Shown: piece by piece, positions 44,440 through 51,949 of the stretch
Position numbering within the stretch: the stretch's first letter is position 1
How the letters are laid out: each line of letters starts with the position of its first letter
Assembly (NCBI RefSeq): GCF_016907315.1
Contig: NZ_JAFBBS010000001.1
Coordinates: 2,356,001-2,420,000, forward strand
DNA length: 64,000 nt
Direction: 5' to 3'
Origin: Microbacterium esteraromaticum
GTDB taxonomy: Bacteria; Actinomycetota; Actinomycetes; Actinomycetales; Microbacteriaceae
The notes under the pieces: model-generated
The model's input: the letters and a program-made list of their open reading frames with translations, nothing else
What the model was told of the DNA's origin: nothing
Databases searched by the model: none
Translations under genes and position numbers: made by a program

Positions 44440-45702
44440 TTGCCCCCTGAGCACACTGTGAACGCCGCGGCCCCCACGCGTCGTTCCAATCGACTTCGCG
44501 CCGTCTCGGCGAATCCTGCGAACTCGACCGCTCCGCTTGAGGAGCAGGTCCCATCAGCAGCATCCGCCGTGGCCGCTGCCGCCGCAGTGACCGCGGCCGC
44601 TGTATCGGCCGCCGCGAGCAGCCGCCGCGCTCGCCGAATCGCCGCGACCGGCTCTCCCGAGGTGCGGCCGGTGGTCGAGCCTGAAGCCGTCGTCGCCGAA
44701 CCCGCCGCCGTGATCGCCGAGATCGTCGCATCGGTCGCCGCCGCGGCTCCGTCGCCCGCTCCCGCAGTGCGTGACGAGACCCCCGCATCCGTCGCACCGG
44801 TCCCGGAGCCTGCCGCTCAGGCCGTCGTGAGCGACGAAGACGCGTTCGCCGCGGCGTCAGAGGCTTTCGGCTTCCAGCCCGTCGCCGATGACGCGGTCGA
44901 CGAGGTTCCCGTCGCCACCGAGCCGGTCGTGGCCGGAGTCGTCGCACACGTCGCTCCCCGCCGCCCGCGTGCGCGCCGGTTCGTCGCTGCGGGCGCCAGC
45001 CTCGGCGTCATGGGCGTCGCAGGCCTCATCGCCGTGTCGATGACCCTCCCCGTCTCGGCCATCGCCGCATCTCAGGGCGGCGCCGCCACTTCGCTGGTCG
45101 CCTCTGAAACTGCGGCGCCCACCTCGGCCAAGGTCGGCGACGACGAGATCCAGGCGTTCGTCGCATCGTCCGATGTTCAGGATGAGGCGCTCGTGCGCTC
45201 GGACTCGTTCTCGACCGTCTCGCTCGCCGAGGTCGCCGCAGACGAGGGCATCCAGTTCTCGCAGAGCCTGTACACGAACGATCCCGAGGCGGCCATCCAG
45301 TGGCCGTTCAAGGTCGGCGTCGCGATGAGCTCGGGTTACGGTCAGCGCTGGGGCCGCCTGCACGCAGGTATCGACCTCGTGCCGGGCGCAGGTGCCCCCA
45401 TCCAGGCCATCGCCGACGGCACGGTTCGCCTCGCGACCGAGTCCGGTGGCAACTACGGCGTCACGGCGTACGTCGATCACGTGATCGACGGCAAGCTCGT
45501 GACCAGCCACTACGCGCACATGCAGTACGGCTCCCTGAAGGTCAAGACCGGTCAGAAGATCAAGGTCGGCGACATCATCGGAAAGGTCGGAAACACCGGC
45601 CGCTCGTACGGTGCGCACCTGCATTTCGAGATCATCATCAACGGCACGACGGTCGATCCGCTGCCGTGGATGAAGCGAAACGCCGGCCGGTACGAGTACT
45701 AG
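44440..45702 (+). CDS. M23 family metallopeptidase (LytM-type)
   Basis: A 420-residue cell-wall hydrolase or hydrolase activator. The first ~180 residues are low-complexity, Ala/Pro/Val-rich and cytoplasmic. A membrane helix lies at about 188-210, followed by a linker and the M23 domain (about 290-410), with zinc ligands H308 and D312 in LHAGIDLV and the HxH pair H393/H395 in GAHLHFEI. All four key residues are present, so it is likely active on peptidoglycan cross-links. Start at TTG 44440; GTG 44458 is a shorter option. The upstream gap carries a CGTTAC direct repeat. Confidence 0.9.
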   Translation: MPPEHTVNAAAPTRRSNRLRAVSANPANSTAPLEEQVPSAASAVAAAAAVTAAAVSAAASSRRARRIAATGSPEVRPVVEPEAVVAEPAAVIAEIVASVAAAAPSPAPAVRDETPASVAPVPEPAAQAVVSDEDAFAAASEAFGFQPVADDAVDEVPVATEPVVAGVVAHVAPRRPRARRFVAAGASLGVMGVAGLIAVSMTLPVSAIAASQGGAATSLVASETAAPTSAKVGDDEIQAFVASSDVQDEALVRSDSFSTVSLAEVAADEGIQFSQSLYTNDPEAAIQWPFKVGVAMSSGYGQRWGRLHAGIDLVPGAGAPIQAIADGTVRLATESGGNYGVTAYVDHVIDGKLVTSHYAHMQYGSLKVKTGQKIKVGDIIGKVGNTGRSYGAHLHFEIIINGTTVDPLPWMKRNAGRYEY

Positions 45703-45734
45703 GCCTCGATTTCGCGAGAGGTGCACTCAGGTGC

Positions 45735-45740
45735 TAATCT
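45735..45740 (+). promoter_or_regulatory. Possible -10 box for the tRNA pair
   Basis: TAATCT, 29 nt before tRNA-Thr; no convincing -35 hexamer is visible. Confidence 0.35.
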
Positions 45741-45768
45741 CATCTGGTTGCCCGGAAACGGGTAGCAC

Positions 45769-45840
45769 GCCCCGATAGCTCAGTGGCAGAGCACTTCCAT
45801 GGTAAGGAAGGGGTCGTCAGTTCAATCCTGACTCGGGGCT
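45769..45840 (+). tRNA. tRNA-Thr (anticodon GGT)
   Basis: Acceptor stem GCCCCGA pairs with TCGGGGC, discriminator T. The anticodon arm CTTCC-ATGGTAA-GGAAG reads anticodon GGT. The T-loop is GTTCAATCC. CCA is not encoded. Confidence 0.97.
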
Positions 45841-45874
45841 CGCAGCACTTCGGATCTCCATCCGAATGCCCTGC

Positions 45875-45948
45875 GGCAGGGTAGCTCAGTTGGTGAGAGC
45901 GCACGACTCATAATCGTGAGGTCGCGGGTTCAAGCCCCGCTCCTGCTA
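45875..45948 (+). tRNA. tRNA-Met (anticodon CAT, elongator)
   Basis: Anticodon arm CACGA-CTCATAA-TCGTG reads anticodon CAT. The stem lacks the three G-C pairs of initiator tRNA, so this is the elongator. Acceptor GGCAGGG pairs with TCCTGCT, discriminator A. It lies 34 bp after tRNA-Thr and is probably co-transcribed. Confidence 0.95.
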
Positions 45949-45955
45949 CAGAATG

Positions 45956-45981
45956 AAACCCCCGGTGACGCCGGGGGTTTT
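45956..45981 (+). terminator. Terminator of the tRNA pair
   Basis: CCCCCGG (45959-45965) pairs with CCGGGGG (45971-45977), 5-nt loop, then TTTT. A classical intrinsic terminator. Confidence 0.9.
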
Positions 45982-46008
45982 GTCGTATCCGGCCCGTCGC
46001 CGAACGCC

Positions 46009-46037
46009 TTGCACAAAACGTTTTGCCCTCCTACGCT
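46009..46037 (+). promoter_or_regulatory. Promoter and LacI-type operator of C45 hydrolase gene
   Basis: TTGCAC (46009-46014), a 17-bp spacer and TACGCT (46032-46037). The palindrome CAAAACGTTTTG (46014-46025) fills the start of the spacer, so a bound LacI protein would block RNA polymerase. The same design occurs at 48172-48200. Confidence 0.85.
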
Positions 46038-46045
46038 GGCGAACC

Positions 46046-47116
46046 ATGAAGCTTCTCCAGCACGCCAGCACCGCGACGAGCGCCGCCGACGGCGGCCGTG
46101 AACTCGGCGCCGAGTTCGCCCCGCAGTTCCGAGAGAGCGTTCGGCTCTACCTCGAGCACTTCGACGAGCTCGGAATCCCGGCAGAGACCGTCCGCATCAT
46201 CGCCGAGCGCTCGCACGCATCGCTCACCGCATGGGCCCCTGGCCTGGCCGCCGAGACCGAGGCCATCGCCGCCTCGACGGGCATCGAGCTGTGGCAGCTC
46301 GCATCCGTCGGCGCCCGCACCGAGATCCTCGGCATCGCCCCGGCCCGCAGCGCCGAGTGCTCGACGGCGGTCTTCACCGGCGGCGACACCGCCCCCGAGA
46401 CCATGCAGACCTGGGACTGGCACGAGTTCCTCGTGCCGGAGGGCCTCATGCGCGCGTACGTGTCCGAGGCGGGCCTGAACGTGAAGCTCTTCACCGAGTT
46501 CGGCACCGCAGCCAAGATCGGCGTCAACGACGCGGGCGTCGGTCTGCACTTCAACATCCTGTCGCACGTCTCTGATTCCGATGTCGGGGGAGTGCCGGTG
46601 CACGCCGTCGCGAGGCGCGTGCTCGACGAGGCCGGCAGTCTCGACGATGCGATCCGCATCGCCCAGAGCGCCACGGTCAGCGCCTCCACAGTGCTGACCG
46701 TCTTCGAGTCCACCGCTGCAGGATCTCGTGCGGCCAGCCTCGAGCTGTCGCCCGCAGGCATGGCGATCGTGCAGCCTGGGCCCGATGGCTGGCTCTTCCA
46801 CACCAACCACTTCCTCGACCCGCAGCTGGCCCAGGGCGACACCATGCCAGACAGCGCCGAGAGCGTGCAGCGCTACGAGCACCTCGACGGAGTGCGCGCG
46901 ACGCTGGCCGGTCTGACGCCCGTGCAGCGCGCGGCTGCGGCATGCGGCATCGAGGGCGACGGCGCAGTCATCTGCATCCGTCCTGACGACTCCCTGCCAC
47001 GACTCGACCAGTGGCAGACGCTGCTCACCATCTCCGTCGACGTTCCCGGCTTCGCGCTCGACTACTTCGCCGGCGACCCTGCCGAGGCGGCTGCCGAGGG
47101 CATGTCACGCCTCTGA
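46046..47116 (+). CDS. C45 family acyltransferase/peptidase (IAT-like Ntn hydrolase)
   Basis: A 356-residue protein resembling the C45 family, whose best known member is isopenicillin N acyltransferase. These are Ntn hydrolases that cleave themselves before a cysteine nucleophile; here that residue is probably Cys105 in ARSAECSTAVF. Supporting segments are MQTWDWHEF, the GLN-VK-F region after it, IGVNDAGVGLHFNIL and FHTNHFLDP. Bacterial homologues probably hydrolyse or transfer N-acyl groups of small amides or peptides. ATG 46046 lies 8 nt after the -10 box, so the leader is almost absent. It is controlled by the LacI-type gene, convergent and overlapping at the 3' end by 12 bp. Confidence 0.88.
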   Translation: MKLLQHASTATSAADGGRELGAEFAPQFRESVRLYLEHFDELGIPAETVRIIAERSHASLTAWAPGLAAETEAIAASTGIELWQLASVGARTEILGIAPARSAECSTAVFTGGDTAPETMQTWDWHEFLVPEGLMRAYVSEAGLNVKLFTEFGTAAKIGVNDAGVGLHFNILSHVSDSDVGGVPVHAVARRVLDEAGSLDDAIRIAQSATVSASTVLTVFESTAAGSRAASLELSPAGMAIVQPGPDGWLFHTNHFLDPQLAQGDTMPDSAESVQRYEHLDGVRATLAGLTPVQRAAAACGIEGDGAVICIRPDDSLPRLDQWQTLLTISVDVPGFALDYFAGDPAEAAAEGMSRL

Positions 47117-48127
47117 GCCGGCCCGCCTGGTCGAGGCCCGCGCCCGCAGCTGCACCTTCGTGCGGCGCGGGCCGTCACAGGTCCCCGACTCCAGCAGCTG
47201 CACGAGCAGGTCGAGCAGCGCCTCGGCGGTCTCTGCGGGGCTGAACGAGAACGCGGAGATCGCGGGCTTCGCCATGCGCGCCTGCTCCGAGTCGGACGCC
47301 GCGAAGACCATCACGTCCCGCGGAACGACGACTCCCCGTGACTGCAGTTCGGCCTGCAGTCCAGCGGCATGGCGTCCTGTCATGCACAGCACGGCGTCCG
47401 GCATCCCGTCGGCGATGATGCGGCGCGCGACCTCGGCGCCGCCCTCGACTCCGCTTCCCTCAGGCTGGGTATAGCGACGCACCGCGGTGCCGGTGCGGGT
47501 GCACCACGCCTCATACTCATCGGCGTACTCGAGGTTCCAGGCATTGCGGTCGGTGCCGCTGACGAGCACGATGCTGCGCGCGCCGGCCGCCTCGAGATGG
47601 TGCAGCGCCTTGCGGGCGGCGTCGGCGTCGTCCTCTGACGCCCACGCGCGGTGCTCCCTTCCCGGCTCGCGACCATAGGTGACGTAGGGGATGCCTCTGC
47701 GCTCGAGTATCGCGGTGACCGGATCGTCTTCCTGCGGGGTCATCACGGCGTAGCCGTCGAGAGCGAATGCGAGGGGCGGCACCGCCTTGCCGCTGATGTC
47801 TGGCACGAGGGTCACGCTCAGTCCGCGCGCGAGGGCCTTGGCGGCGAAGATGCCGGCGAAGCGGTCGAACACGTACACCCCCTCGGGGGTGTAGTCGCCC
47901 AGCACGTCGAGGGAGCGGATCGCGAGCCCTACGGCGTCGATCCGCGATTGACGCATGCCACGGGCGAAGGCATCCGCCTGATAGCCGAGGTCCTCGGCGA
48001 CTCGCCGCACCCGCTCGCGGGTCGCGGCGCTGACCGTTCCCTTGTCGTTGAGGGCGTGCGACACGGCGGTGATCGACACGCCGGCCTTCGCTGCCACGTC
48101 GCGAATGGTGACTCCTGAACGACGCAT
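47105..48127 (-). CDS. LacI family transcriptional regulator
   Basis: A 340-residue repressor. The helix-turn-helix is VTIRDVAAKAGVSITAVSHALN (residues 6-27 approximately), followed by the hinge VRRVAEDLGYQADAFAR and a periplasmic-binding-protein-like effector domain (about 65-330). ATG 48127 is preceded by GAGGGAG; a GTG 13 codons upstream is possible. It sits between the two operons that carry the same palindrome AAAACGTTTT, so it is their likely repressor. The effector is unknown; the regulated genes suggest an amide or carboxylic acid rather than a sugar. The 3' end overlaps the C45 gene by 12 bp. Confidence 0.92.
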   Translation of the reverse strand: MRRSGVTIRDVAAKAGVSITAVSHALNDKGTVSAATRERVRRVAEDLGYQADAFARGMRQSRIDAVGLAIRSLDVLGDYTPEGVYVFDRFAGIFAAKALARGLSVTLVPDISGKAVPPLAFALDGYAVMTPQEDDPVTAILERRGIPYVTYGREPGREHRAWASEDDADAARKALHHLEAAGARSIVLVSGTDRNAWNLEYADEYEAWCTRTGTAVRRYTQPEGSGVEGGAEVARRIIADGMPDAVLCMTGRHAAGLQAELQSRGVVVPRDVMVFAASDSEQARMAKPAISAFSFSPAETAEALLDLLVQLLESGTCDGPRRTKVQLRARASTRRAGSEA

Positions 48128-48171
48128 GCCACTCCCTCTCGTCCGAGTCGGATGCGTATTGGTCACCAGTG

Positions 48172-48200
48172 TTGCATAAAACGTTTTGCGTAACTAGCTT
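48172..48200 (+). promoter_or_regulatory. Promoter and LacI-type operator of MHS transporter gene
   Basis: TTGCAT (48172-48177), a 17-bp spacer and TAGCTT (48195-48200). The palindrome AAAACGTTTT (48178-48187) starts right after the -35 box, in exactly the same place as in the promoter at 46009. It could also control the divergent LacI gene. Confidence 0.85.
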
Positions 48201-48260
48201 TGCCAGCGCCCCTCCACCGGACCCCGAACCGGTCCTTTCGCAGATTCAAGGACGAATTCC

Positions 48261-49574
48261 ATGACGAACACTCAGACCGCGCCCGACGGTCGCGCCGAGG
48301 CTCCCGCCCGGCGCGTCACCGGATTGCGCACCTTCTTCATCTCCGGGCTCGGCACCGCGCTCGAGTTCTACGACTTCATCATCTACGGCTTCGCCGCGTC
48401 GCTCGTCTTCCCGCAGCTGTTCTTCCCGACCGAAGACCGCCTGGTCGGCACGCTGGTCGCCTTCGCGGCCTTCGGCGTCGGCTTCGTCGCCCGCCCGCTC
48501 GGCGGCATCGTCGTCGGGCACTTCGGCGACCGCATCGGCCGCAAGTCCATGCTCGTGCTGACACTGCTGCTCATGGGCATCAGCACCTTCCTGATCGGCT
48601 GCCTGCCGACGTACGACTCCGTCGGGGTGCTGGCGCCGATCCTCCTGATCGCGCTCCGCCTGGTGCAGGGCTTCGCGGCCGGCGGTGAGTGGGGCGGCGC
48701 GTCGCTGTTCGGCATCGAGAACGCTCCGGAGTCGCGCCGCGGACTGTGGGGCAGCTTCACCAGCATGGGCATCGGCCTGGGCAGCGTGTTCGGCACGATC
48801 GTGTTCCTCATCATCGCCGCGATCCCCGGGCTCAGCCTCGAAGACGGCGCCTGGCGCATCGCCTTCTGGCTGGGGGGTCTGCTGGTCGTCATCGGCCTGA
48901 TCGCGCGCACCCGGATGCCTGATGAGAAGGTCGACAAGCAGGCCGCGCCGCGCGTGCCCCTGCTCGCGGCCATCCGGCGTCACCCGAAGCAGATGCTGCT
49001 CGCCATCGGCGTCGCGTTCGGCTACAACACCGTCGCCTACGTCGGCACGATCTTCGCCATGACCTACACGCTCAACCGCGGGTGGGACGACAACGAGACC
49101 CTCGTGTTCCAGCTGGTGGGCTCGGTCGGGTTCGTGACCGCTGCTCCTCTCATGGGGCTGCTGTCAGACCGCATCGGACGCAAGAAGGTCGTGATCGGCG
49201 GGTCGATCATCTACGGTCTGTTCTTCTTCGCGTTCCTCGGAACCGTCGACAGCGGCATCCTGCTCCTCGCCATCGTCGGCAACATCCTGATGAGCGTGTT
49301 CATGGCCATGCCGCAGGGCGTGATCCCGGCGTTCCTCGGCGAGCAGTTCTCGAAAGAGAGCCGCTACTCCTCGATCTCGACCACCTACCAGATCGGCGCC
49401 GCGCTCGGCGGTGGCACCGCAGCACCGGTCGCGACCGCGCTGTTCATCGCCTTCGACCGGGGCTCGCTCGGCGTCGGCCTCTACTCGGGAGCGGCGTGCG
49501 TGCTGCTCGCGCTGTGCGCGTGGGGGCTTCGCGAGACGTTCCGCACCCCGAGCGCGCAACTCGGCGAGCACTGA
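48261..49574 (+). CDS. MFS transporter, metabolite:H+ symporter (MHS) family
   Basis: A 437-residue transporter with 12 predicted helices. It has the MHS signatures GTALEFYDFIIYGFAASLVF in helix 1, GHFGDRIGRKSMLVLTL after helix 2, and LVQGFAAGGEWGGASLFGIE in helix 4. MHS proteins (ShiA, ProP and KgtP relatives) import organic acids, betaines and related compounds. It shares the operator of the C45 gene, so it probably imports a compound that the hydrolase then processes. No strong ribosome binding site is visible (CAAGGACG). An extragenic palindrome follows the stop. Confidence 0.94.
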   Translation: MTNTQTAPDGRAEAPARRVTGLRTFFISGLGTALEFYDFIIYGFAASLVFPQLFFPTEDRLVGTLVAFAAFGVGFVARPLGGIVVGHFGDRIGRKSMLVLTLLLMGISTFLIGCLPTYDSVGVLAPILLIALRLVQGFAAGGEWGGASLFGIENAPESRRGLWGSFTSMGIGLGSVFGTIVFLIIAAIPGLSLEDGAWRIAFWLGGLLVVIGLIARTRMPDEKVDKQAAPRVPLLAAIRRHPKQMLLAIGVAFGYNTVAYVGTIFAMTYTLNRGWDDNETLVFQLVGSVGFVTAAPLMGLLSDRIGRKKVVIGGSIIYGLFFFAFLGTVDSGILLLAIVGNILMSVFMAMPQGVIPAFLGEQFSKESRYSSISTTYQIGAALGGGTAAPVATALFIAFDRGSLGVGLYSGAACVLLALCAWGLRETFRTPSAQLGEH

Positions 49575-49592
49575 CCCCACGCCGCTCTGACG

Positions 49593-49659
49593 CGAGACTT
49601 CCGTTCCAGCACGACACCTGCCCGCAGCGGCGCGGTCTCATGCTGGAGCGGAAGTCTCG
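49593..49659. repeat. Extragenic inverted repeat (copy D)
   Basis: 26-bp arms (49593-49618, 49634-49659) with three mismatches around a 15-nt centre; the outer part of the arms reads CGAGACTTCCG. It lies between two convergent genes. The architecture resembles the palindrome at 8784-8857, with CGAGAC also present there. Confidence 0.85.
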
Positions 49660-49686
49660 GCATGAAGGCGGGGGCGGGCGGGCGAG

Positions 49687-50679
49687 TCAGATCACGCCGT
49701 CGTCTGCCTCGGCAGGCAGCTCCGACACGGGAATGACCACGACGTCCTGCACCTTCCAGTCGAGTCCGGCGATCATCGACGACGCGGCATCGACATCCGC
49801 CACCTTCACCCGGCCGCGGGCAGGCACGACGAACGCCTCGACCTGGAAGACCTGGCCGAGGTCGCGCACGCGCACGGCGGCATCCGTCACCCAGCCCTGC
49901 TCGCGAAGCTCCTGCACGATCCGGCCTGCGAGCGGATGCGCGCTCCTGTCGTCATAGGTCGTCGCGCGCTGATCCATCAGATCGAGCACGGCGCCCTTCG
50001 TGTTGCGCCAGCCATCCCACACGACGCCGAGAGAGATGAAGATGGCGGCCGCGCCGTCGAGCCACCAGGCTCCGACTCCGATGCCGAGCACGCCGACGAT
50101 CGAGGCGACGTTGGTCTGCCAGTCGGCTTTCGCCATGTCGGCGTCGGCGTAGAGCAGCTTGTTGTGCAGCACGGGCGCGAGCCGCGCTTTCGCGGGCCCG
50201 TAGATGAAGACGGGGCCGACCACCACGACGACCATCACCGCGACCATCAGCCAGCCGAGCCAGATCGTCTGGCCGAAGATCCGCACGGTTCCGATGGTCG
50301 GATGCTCGCCCGTGACCAGTCCGATGACGGACTCGACCGCCAGATTGGCGCCGATCACGAGCAGGGCGACCCCGGCGACGAGATGTCCGACCCCCATCGC
50401 GCGGTGCAGGCCATAGGGGTGCCTGCGTGTGGGGCGTCGCCGCACGAAGATCAGCGCCACGAGAAAGGCGATCTGCGGCGTCAGCGAGAGCATGTCCTCG
50501 ATCCACGCGGTGCGCATGGCCTGAGAGTTGCCGACCACCAGCGCGACGACGGCGATCGTCACGCTCGTGTAGCAGATGGTGAAGATCTCCCAGCGAACGG
50601 CGCTCTTCAGCGCCCTCTGCTGCTCGGGAGGCAGATCGGTGCGCCCGTACTGGTGATCGGCCCGATGCGAGGAGGTCAC
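49687..50679 (-). CDS. Cation diffusion facilitator-like transporter
   Basis: A 330-residue membrane protein with about six helices and a C-terminal cytoplasmic domain (about residues 235-330), the CDF layout. The start at GTG 50679 overlaps the lipoprotein stop as GTGA, and the preceding open frame is noise. The helix that normally carries HxxxD reads ADWQTNVAS here (D-x3-N), and the helix 2 site reads IEDMLSLTP, so the metal site differs from the usual Zn/Cd/Fe exporters. Substrate unknown. Translational coupling to a solute-binding-like lipoprotein is unusual for this family. Confidence 0.88.
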   Translation of the reverse strand: MTSSHRADHQYGRTDLPPEQQRALKSAVRWEIFTICYTSVTIAVVALVVGNSQAMRTAWIEDMLSLTPQIAFLVALIFVRRRPTRRHPYGLHRAMGVGHLVAGVALLVIGANLAVESVIGLVTGEHPTIGTVRIFGQTIWLGWLMVAVMVVVVVGPVFIYGPAKARLAPVLHNKLLYADADMAKADWQTNVASIVGVLGIGVGAWWLDGAAAIFISLGVVWDGWRNTKGAVLDLMDQRATTYDDRSAHPLAGRIVQELREQGWVTDAAVRVRDLGQVFQVEAFVVPARGRVKVADVDAASSMIAGLDWKVQDVVVIPVSELPAEADDGVI

Positions 50680-51170
50680 GAATCCACCTCCTTGTCGAGG
50701 AACCGCTCGAGGTCGCTGAGGAAGGCGTTCTCGCCGAGCGGTACGAGCATCACGATCTTGCGCCCGTCGGCACCGGGGATGCCGCTGTAGCCGCGAGTGA
50801 TCCCGGCCTTGTCGATCCACGGCGTCTTCTCGGTGAAGCCCCCGACGATCAGATCGAGGTCGCCCGCCTCCAGCATCCCGACCAGCGTCTCCTCGCTGCC
50901 GACCGTCCACTCGGGCGAGGCGTCGAGCGTCTTGGCGAACTCGCCCGCGAGGTCGGGCAGCGGCCCGCTGGGCGTCGAGGTGCCGATGTCGACGAGGCCG
51001 TGGTCGGGTGAGGCGCCGATGCGCAGTTCGCCCCCGGTCACGTGCTCGAGAGTGCCGTCAGGGTCGGTAGGGACGCTGATTCCGCAGCCGCTGAGGGCGA
51101 TCGCCAGCAGAAGGGCGCCGGCGGTCGACATGGTGCGACGTGTACGTCGGTTTCCGGTCACGGTTCTCAT
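50676..51170 (-). CDS. Truncated solute-binding lipoprotein (family 3-like, single lobe)
   Basis: A 164-residue lipoprotein with lipobox ALSGC (Cys29). The mature part opens like an amino-acid-type binding protein: GGELRIGASPDHGLVDI, PLPDLAGEFAKTL, VGSEETLVGMLEAGDLDLIVGGFTEKTPW. It then goes directly to VMLVPLGENAFLSDLERFLDKE, which resembles the final helix. The second lobe (roughly 90 residues) of the usual ~250-residue fold is absent. There is no frameshift or stop inside, so this is a compact form rather than a broken gene. ATG 51170 follows AGGAG. It is coupled to the CDF gene as GTGA. Confidence 0.8.
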   Translation of the reverse strand: MRTVTGNRRTRRTMSTAGALLLAIALSGCGISVPTDPDGTLEHVTGGELRIGASPDHGLVDIGTSTPSGPLPDLAGEFAKTLDASPEWTVGSEETLVGMLEAGDLDLIVGGFTEKTPWIDKAGITRGYSGIPGADGRKIVMLVPLGENAFLSDLERFLDKEVDS

Positions 51171-51219
51171 GATGGCGCTCCTGTGCGACGAACGGAACCC
51201 GGTGGACGCGAGCGAGGCG

Positions 51220-51255
51220 GTACCAGCGATACGTTCGTGGGGTTATCATTGGTAC
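51220..51255 (+). promoter_or_regulatory. Operator and leaderless promoter of TetR gene
   Basis: Inverted repeat GTACCAGCGAT (51220-51230) and ATCATTGGTAC (51245-51255), nine of eleven positions paired, spaced 14 bp. The -10 box TATCAT (51244-51249) lies within the right arm and ends 6 nt before GTG 51256, so binding here would block transcription. Confidence 0.75.
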
Positions 51256-51921
51256 GTGACCACGAGGACAGCGATACTCGAGAAGGCGGCGGAACTGCTC
51301 GCGCGCTCGCCGTCGGGGGAGATCTCCACGCGCGCCGTCTGCGAGGCGGCCGGGGTCACGCAGCCGGTGCTGTACCGGCACTTCGGTGACAAAGACGGCC
51401 TGCTCGCCGCCGTCGCCGACCAGGTCTGGGGCGAGTACCTCGCTTCGAAGCGCGCGGCTGGGCACTCCGCCGATCCCCTCGACGACCTTCGCGCGGGGTG
51501 GGACAACCACACCGCGTTCGCGCTGCGGCATCCGCACGCCTACCGCCTCGTCTTCGCCTCGACCCTCGCCACCCGGCCCGCCGCGATGGCGGAGGCGATG
51601 GGGCTGCTCGAAGACGTGCTGCAGCGGCTCGCGTCGCAGGGTCGGCTGCGGATGCCCGCAGCCGATGCCGCCCGCATCGTCATGGCTGCGAACAGCGGAG
51701 TGGCCCTCGGGCTCATCCTGCGTCCGGAGAGCTATCCGGATGCCACGGCTTCCGCCTCGACGAGGGATGCCGTGCTCCGCTCTCTGGTCGTCGACGGCGT
51801 GCCGCCGAGCGACCCCGTCTCCGCGGCGGCGACGACTGTCGCCGCCCGCCTCGGAACCTCCGAGGCTTTCACGCCCGCAGAGCGCGACCTGCTCGCCGAA
51901 TGGCTGCAGCGGCTCGTCTGA
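51256..51921 (+). CDS. TetR/AcrR family transcriptional regulator
   Basis: A 221-residue regulator starting at GTG 51256, directly after an inverted repeat and 6 nt after a TATCAT box (leaderless). The helix-turn-helix is ISTRAVCEAAGVTQPVLYRHFGDKDGLLAAVADQ (in two parts, about residues 20-55). The C-terminal domain is helical with no recognisable ligand signature. The SDR gene follows after 28 bp and an epimerase overlaps that, so it probably regulates this three-gene unit. Confidence 0.93.
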   Translation: MTTRTAILEKAAELLARSPSGEISTRAVCEAAGVTQPVLYRHFGDKDGLLAAVADQVWGEYLASKRAAGHSADPLDDLRAGWDNHTAFALRHPHAYRLVFASTLATRPAAMAEAMGLLEDVLQRLASQGRLRMPAADAARIVMAANSGVALGLILRPESYPDATASASTRDAVLRSLVVDGVPPSDPVSAAATTVAARLGTSEAFTPAERDLLAEWLQRLV

Positions 51922-51949
51922 CCATCGCCCGACAAGAGAAGAAGAACAC

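Noticed and set aside
50676..51170. Pseudogene of a full-length substrate-binding protein
   Set aside because: The reading frame is intact, with lipobox, ribosome binding site and coupling to the next gene. The missing lobe is a clean absence, not a decayed sequence.
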